This document shows, piece by piece, positions 60,239 through 64,000 of a DNA stretch of 64,000 nucleotides (positions are counted from its first letter, which is position 1; each line of letters begins with the position of its first letter). This DNA is from Nisaea sp. (GTDB lineage Bacteria; Pseudomonadota; Alphaproteobacteria; Thalassobaculales; Thalassobaculaceae), in NCBI RefSeq assembly GCF_034670185.1, contig NZ_JAXMNY010000003.1, positions 434,001-498,000 of the forward strand, read 5' to 3'. The translations under genes and the position numbers were made by a program. The notes beneath the pieces were generated by a model. The model did not search any database, was not told where the DNA came from, and saw only the letters and a list, made by a program, of their open reading frames with translations.

Positions 60239-60802
60239 ATGACAGCTCAACAGATCGTACGCATGGGCGCGCCTGTGCTCAGGCGCCGGGCCGATGAAAT
60301 TCCGGATCCGGCCTCAGAAGAGATCGCGGCCCTTGCCGCAGACATGGCCGACTCGATGACGGCAGCCGGTGGCGTCGGCCTCGCGGCGCCGCAGATCGGT
60401 GTGCCGAAGCGGATAATCGTTTTCAAGGTGCCGGGCGAGCGGGCAACGGCGGCGGCGAACGACGGGCCGCTGGAGCTGCAGGTCCTCATCAATCCGGAGA
60501 TCGAGCCGCTTTCCGGCGAGATGGAGCTTGGCTGGGAAGGCTGTCTGTCGATTCCAGGATTGAAGGGCGAAGTGCCGCGCTATCGGAAGATTGCCTATCG
60601 GGGGTTCGACCTTCAGGGTGAGAAGGTATTGCGTCAGGCGGAAGGTTTTCATGCACGGGTGGTTCAGCATGAAGTCGATCATCTTGACGGCATTCTCTAT
60701 CCCGAGCGGATGACGGATATGCGCCGCTTCGGCTATGGCGAGGAACTGTTGCAGGCGGCGGTCGATGCGTCGCCGGACGACATTCGGGGAGACGGAAAAT
60801 GA
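60239..60802 (+). CDS. def: Peptide deformylase
   Basis: A 187-residue metalloenzyme that removes the formyl group from nascent proteins. Motif 1 is GGVGLAAPQIG at 44-54, motif 2 EGCLSIPG with metal ligand Cys102, and motif 3 QHEVDHLDG with His144, Glu145 and His148. The C-terminal helix is longer than in the shortest members. Its stop overlaps the COQ9 gene start (ATGA), so the two are cotranslated. A start at 60239 gives the normal N-terminus. Confidence 0.93.
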   Translation: MTAQQIVRMGAPVLRRRADEIPDPASEEIAALAADMADSMTAAGGVGLAAPQIGVPKRIIVFKVPGERATAAANDGPLELQVLINPEIEPLSGEMELGWEGCLSIPGLKGEVPRYRKIAYRGFDLQGEKVLRQAEGFHARVVQHEVDHLDGILYPERMTDMRRFGYGEELLQAAVDASPDDIRGDGK

Positions 60803-61488
60803 CCGAAGACACCGATTCCGTGCTGGAAAAACGCGAGGCGGAACGTGACCGGGTGCTCGATTGCATCCTGCCGCATGTCATGTTCGACGGCTGGAGTCGC
60901 AAGACCCTGCGTCACGGCGCCGAGGATGCAGACATTTCAATCGCCGAGCTTGATCGTCTGTTCCCCGCCGGTGTCACGGACTGTATCGGCCATTTTCTCG
61001 ACCGGGCGGACCGGGATATGGTGCAGGCCTTCCAGAGTCGGAATCCGTCTGCGATGAAAATCCGCGAGCGCATTGCCGCTGCCGTGCGCATCCGTCTGGA
61101 GCAGGCGGCTCCGCATAAGGAAGCCGTTCGCCGGACCCTCGCTTATCTCGCCATCCCCGGTCATGGCGGCCTTGGCACCCGCAGCCTCTACAAGACAGTC
61201 GATGCAATCTGGAAGGCAGCGGGAGATACCGCGACTGACTACAATTTCTACACAAAGCGCGGGCTGCTCGCGGCGGTGTATTCCTCGACACTGCTATTCT
61301 GGCTGAACGATACGTCGGAAGACTACGCGGAGACTTGGTCGTTCCTGGATCGCCGAATCCAGAACGTCATGCAGATCCCGAAACTGACCGGGCGTCTGAA
61401 AGAAGCCGGCGCGAAGCTGAAGAACCCGTTCGAGGCGCTGAAAGACTGCGCCCCGAAACGGCGGTCCCCCTTTGCAGGGGCGCGGTAG
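60799..61488 (+). CDS. COQ9-family ubiquinone biosynthesis protein
   Basis: A 229-residue helical protein with a TetR-like fold. Family features are ILPHVMFDGWSRKTLRHGAEDADI near 23-46 and IPGHGGLGTRSLYKTVDAIWKAAGDTATDYNFYTKRGLLAAVYSSTLLFWLNDTS near 115-170. COQ9 binds lipids and helps the COQ7/UbiF hydroxylase step. It is coupled to def through a four-base overlap. Confidence 0.9.
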   Translation: MTEDTDSVLEKREAERDRVLDCILPHVMFDGWSRKTLRHGAEDADISIAELDRLFPAGVTDCIGHFLDRADRDMVQAFQSRNPSAMKIRERIAAAVRIRLEQAAPHKEAVRRTLAYLAIPGHGGLGTRSLYKTVDAIWKAAGDTATDYNFYTKRGLLAAVYSSTLLFWLNDTSEDYAETWSFLDRRIQNVMQIPKLTGRLKEAGAKLKNPFEALKDCAPKRRSPFAGAR

Positions 61489-61491
61489 GCT

Positions 61492-62838
61492 TTATTTCTC
61501 CAGAACAGCCTCAATGCCGGCGGCGACTGATAAGGTCTTCGCATCACCCATCGTCTCGCCCATGACCATCAGGCCGACCGGTGCCGTGCCTGCTTCGTGG
61601 CAGGGCAGGGAGACGGCGGAGCGGTCGAGGAAGTTGCCGAGCGACGGGTTACGCAGCATCAGCAGGTTCATGGTGTGGTAGAGGTGCTCGTCGGTCTCCA
61701 GGCTGGCGATGCTCGGGGCGATTTGCGGCACGGTCGGCATCAGCACGGCGTCGTAACCCCGCGTCGCGGCATTGGCGACGGCTTGAATTTCCACCCGGCG
61801 GCGGCTCAGGATCACGTAATCTGCTGCCGCCATCTTGGCGCCGCCCTGAATACGCGTGGCCACGCGCGGGTCATAGACGCTTTCCTTGCGGGACAGCAGC
61901 TCGCGGTGGATGGCGTAGGCCTCGGTCGGGGCAAATCCGCCGGCCTTGTTCGAGGCCGGGATTTCCAGCAGCCATTCGAAGCTCTTCTCTTCCAGCAGCG
62001 CACCGGCAGCCGACAGCTTGTCCAGCGCGGCCTCGAATGTCTTGGCGACATGCTCGTCCATGTCGTCCATCACCATGGTGCCCGGCACCACCAGACGCAT
62101 TCCCTTGACCGAAAGCGGCGTGACGTCCGACGGCGCTTCACCGGCCATGATGGCATCAAGCAACGCGCAGCAATCAACGGAGCGGGCCAGCGGGCCGATG
62201 GAATCGAGTGCCCATGAGAGCGGGAAGGCCCCATCCGTCGGCACGCGGCGGGCGGTCGGCTTGAAGCCGGTCAGCCCGTTCAGGGCGGAGGGAATGCGGA
62301 CGGATCCGCCGGTGTCCGTGCCGATGCCGGCGGCGGCCATGCCATCGGTGACGGAGATCGCTGCGCCGGAGGAGGAGCCGCCCGGAATGCGCCCGGTCTC
62401 CCGGTCGAACGGGTTTTTCGGTGTGCCGTAATGCGGGTTGAGGCCGAGGCCGGAAAAGGCGAATTCGGTCATGTTGGTGCGGCCGAGGATCACCGCACCA
62501 GCAGCGCGGAGCCGGGCAACAACCGGTGCATCCTCATTGGCGGCGGGTTCGTCCTTGCGGGCGACGGACCCGGCCATCGTGACGCGGCCCCTGATGTCGA
62601 ACAGATCCTTCACCGAGATTGGGATGCCTGCGAGTGGGGAAGGCACCACGCCCGAAGCGCGAAGAGCGTCGCTTGCCTTCGCTGCGGCACGGGCGGCTTC
62701 GGTGAAAACATCCGTGTAGGCCCTGCCGCCTTCACCTTTTGCATCTCCGATTCGGGTCAGCGCTTCCTCGGTCAGCTTCTCAGAGCTTGTCTTTCCGGCA
62801 GCAAGATCGGCGGCGAGGTTTTTCAGGGGGGCAAACAT
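61492..62838 (-). CDS. Amidase (amidase signature family)
   Basis: A 448-residue amidase signature enzyme. The Ser-cisSer-Lys triad is Lys77 (PISVKDLFDI), a cis-Ser in IPGGSSSGAA (152-160) and Ser179 in GTDTGGSVR. It hydrolyses a carboxamide; allophanate-type and indoleacetamide-type amidases are relatives, and the substrate is not known. It follows the DUF2848 gene by 4 bp and is cotranscribed with it. Confidence 0.9.
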   Translation of the reverse strand: MFAPLKNLAADLAAGKTSSEKLTEEALTRIGDAKGEGGRAYTDVFTEAARAAAKASDALRASGVVPSPLAGIPISVKDLFDIRGRVTMAGSVARKDEPAANEDAPVVARLRAAGAVILGRTNMTEFAFSGLGLNPHYGTPKNPFDRETGRIPGGSSSGAAISVTDGMAAAGIGTDTGGSVRIPSALNGLTGFKPTARRVPTDGAFPLSWALDSIGPLARSVDCCALLDAIMAGEAPSDVTPLSVKGMRLVVPGTMVMDDMDEHVAKTFEAALDKLSAAGALLEEKSFEWLLEIPASNKAGGFAPTEAYAIHRELLSRKESVYDPRVATRIQGGAKMAAADYVILSRRRVEIQAVANAATRGYDAVLMPTVPQIAPSIASLETDEHLYHTMNLLMLRNPSLGNFLDRSAVSLPCHEAGTAPVGLMVMGETMGDAKTLSVAAGIEAVLEK

Positions 62839-62842
62839 GGGC

Positions 62843-63532
62843 TCAACTCACAAGTGGCAGGGAATGGATGTTGTAAGCGTGGGAGATCGTGACGCCGCGA
62901 ACCGGGTCCTCGATCTCCATGGCAAAGCGGCTGGCGGGACGGATGCCGCCGATGGCGGCGAAGGTGCCGAGCATCATGGCAGATCCGGATGGCAGCGCGC
63001 CATTGGCATATAGTTCCATCATTTCCTCCGGGCGGCGCATGGCCGCGAGTGCACCGTCCTGATAGAGGACTTCGGTGCCATCAATGGTCGCGCGGGCTCT
63101 CAGCCGGAGATCGTCCCAGTGATCCAGCAGATCATCGAGCGGCCAGGCCTCCCGGGCGAGAACTTTAGGGCACATCTGTTTCGAGCCGGCGACCGAATAA
63201 GTCTCGGCGGCCCGGTCCGTGTGATCGGAGCCAACCGTGACCCAGATGCCTTCATCAGTGGAGATCAGCACGGCCTCGACTTCGCCCGATGTATCCGGCC
63301 CGACAACCTGGATGGCGTCGTCCTGCATCAGCACGTTGACTGCATTGCGGTAGAAAAGCGGCGTTTCGCTCGGTGGCGTAACGCCGATGGCTTTGAGCTC
63401 GTCGATATGATGCTGGAGCGCGTCCGTATCGCGGCCGGTCCAGCCGCCGACAATCAGGTTGGACACAGTGACGGCAAGCATTCCGCCATCGGGTTTCTCA
63501 AATCGAAGCGTAACCGTGGCGCCGTCGCGCAT
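62843..63532 (-). CDS. DUF2848 family protein
   Basis: A 229-residue protein of a family that occurs beside amidases and related catabolic genes. Landmarks are NLIVGGWTGRDTDALQHHIDELKAIGV near 26-50, TVGSDHTDRAAETYSVAGSKQMCPKVLAREAW near 99-130, and PSGSAMMLGTFAAIGGIRPASRFAMEIEDP. It resembles the fumarylacetoacetate-hydrolase-like fold; the function is unknown. GGGAG stands 7 bases before the ATG. It forms a unit with the downstream amidase. Confidence 0.85.
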   Translation of the reverse strand: MRDGATVTLRFEKPDGGMLAVTVSNLIVGGWTGRDTDALQHHIDELKAIGVTPPSETPLFYRNAVNVLMQDDAIQVVGPDTSGEVEAVLISTDEGIWVTVGSDHTDRAAETYSVAGSKQMCPKVLAREAWPLDDLLDHWDDLRLRARATIDGTEVLYQDGALAAMRRPEEMMELYANGALPSGSAMMLGTFAAIGGIRPASRFAMEIEDPVRGVTISHAYNIHSLPLVS

Positions 63533-63543
63533 GAACGAACTCC

Positions 63544-64000
63544 CTATATCGTCGGATCGGTAGCCGATACGGCAAGAGACGAAACGATATCCGCTTCCGC
63601 AGCCTCGGGAAAGACGGCAACGAGCAGTTTTACAAGAGTTTCACGCAGCGGCTGCTCAAGTTGTTGTCCGGACGTGGAGAGGCCGAAAACGCTCAGGTAA
63701 TGCGCGAGGTTATTGGCGGTTGTCGGGAGAGGTGCTGCTGCTGGATCGGCAGGAAGAGCGGAGAAACATTCGAAAAGCCGATGCTGCTGGATTTGTTCCG
63801 CTTCGAGCTCAAGGGCGGCAAGTTGTTTGCGGAAGCTCGCGATGTGCTCGTCAGCGGTCCTGGGCTTGAGGTGCCGGCGGACCGCACGCAGGGGGGCTAT
63901 TACCGGGTCCGCCCATTCTCCGGCAAGAGCAACGGCCTGATCGGTTTTAGCCCTGTCCAGAGCCGTCCCGCGGGAGCCCAGCCAGCAGCAAAGCAGGATA
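63544..64000 (-). CDS. TIGR02444 (DUF2390) family protein, N-terminus beyond window
   Basis: The minus-strand frame is open from the TAG at 63544-63546 to the right edge. It reads ILLCCWLGSRG, then VIAPLRAVRRHLK, then ALELEAEQIQQHRLFECF, and ends LAVSATDPTI. The LLxCCWL and pVRxLR-LK pattern followed by an LE-EQIEQ helix is that of TIGR02444/DUF2390, a proteobacterial family of unknown function. The first 15-25 residues are cut off. It ends 11 bp before the DUF2848 gene and may be cotranscribed. Confidence 0.72.
   Translation of the reverse strand, partial: ILLCCWLGSRGTALDRAKTDQAVALAGEWADPVIAPLRAVRRHLKPRTADEHIASFRKQLAALELEAEQIQQHRLFECFSALPADPAAAPLPTTANNLAHYLSVFGLSTSGQQLEQPLRETLVKLLVAVFPEAAEADIVSSLAVSATDPTI

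Noticed and set aside
1..64000. tRNA or rRNA genes
   Set aside because: I looked for T-loop-like GGTTCGAATC words and paired arms in all gaps and found none.

Overview
The window looks like chromosome of a GC-rich alphaproteobacterium, most likely of the Rhodospirillales type. This is inferred from a SAM-II-type riboswitch, a COQ9 protein, a TIGR02444 protein, a class I PHA synthase and the Anbu/ATP-grasp/alpha-E operon; no 16S gene is present to confirm it. I found no rRNA, tRNA, CRISPR array or prophage.

Left part (1-9.5 kb) is the most disturbed stretch. It holds the 3' end of a type I secretion adaptor (HlyD family) and a very AT-rich membrane-protein gene. A REP-associated tyrosine transposase follows, flanked on both sides by inverted arrays of short palindromic repeats. 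Next come a PHA synthase with a possible PhaR operator, and 5-formyl-THF cyclo-ligase. A siderophore-type TonB receptor and an MFS exporter face each other head to head and have both lost their 5' ends at the same point near 7.54 kb, which marks a deletion.

9.5-31 kb: a TPR protein with a GT-B-like C-terminus; AzlCD; a split oligopeptide ABC transporter (fused ATPase gene on +, binding protein and two permeases on -, with a threonine/serine dehydratase between them). A catabolic group follows (HAD hydrolase, MmgE/PrpD, acyl-CoA dehydrogenase, MarR-GNAT regulator, EamA exporter, PrpF). Then come a PAS histidine kinase, a TauD-type dioxygenase, GluQRS, a carboxylesterase and an HNH nuclease.

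31-50 kb: ChrA, DsbB, an MFS transporter, a C45-family hydrolase, a DUF547 protein, a nitrate/sulfonate-type ABC operon divergent from a GMC oxidoreductase, and a ribbon-helix-helix protein. A TPR/GT41 (SPINDLY-like) transferase converges with a TIGR04372 glycosyltransferase. A VOC protein, a YcaQ-like protein, a LysR regulator divergent from an IorAB-like molybdenum hydroxylase, and a MOSC protein complete this part.

50-64 kb: a complete four-gene Anbu operon (ATP-grasp, alpha-E, transglutaminase-like, Anbu), preceded by a lone receiver-domain protein. Ferredoxin-NADP reductase, APS/PAPS reductase with a SAM-II riboswitch leader, betaine-homocysteine methyltransferase, a TIGR00266 protein, rpsU, def-COQ9, an amidase-DUF2848 pair and a TIGR02444 gene cut by the window end follow. 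The strongest points for follow-up are the SAM-II leader on cysH, the Anbu operon, the RAYT/REP module and the double-truncation scar.
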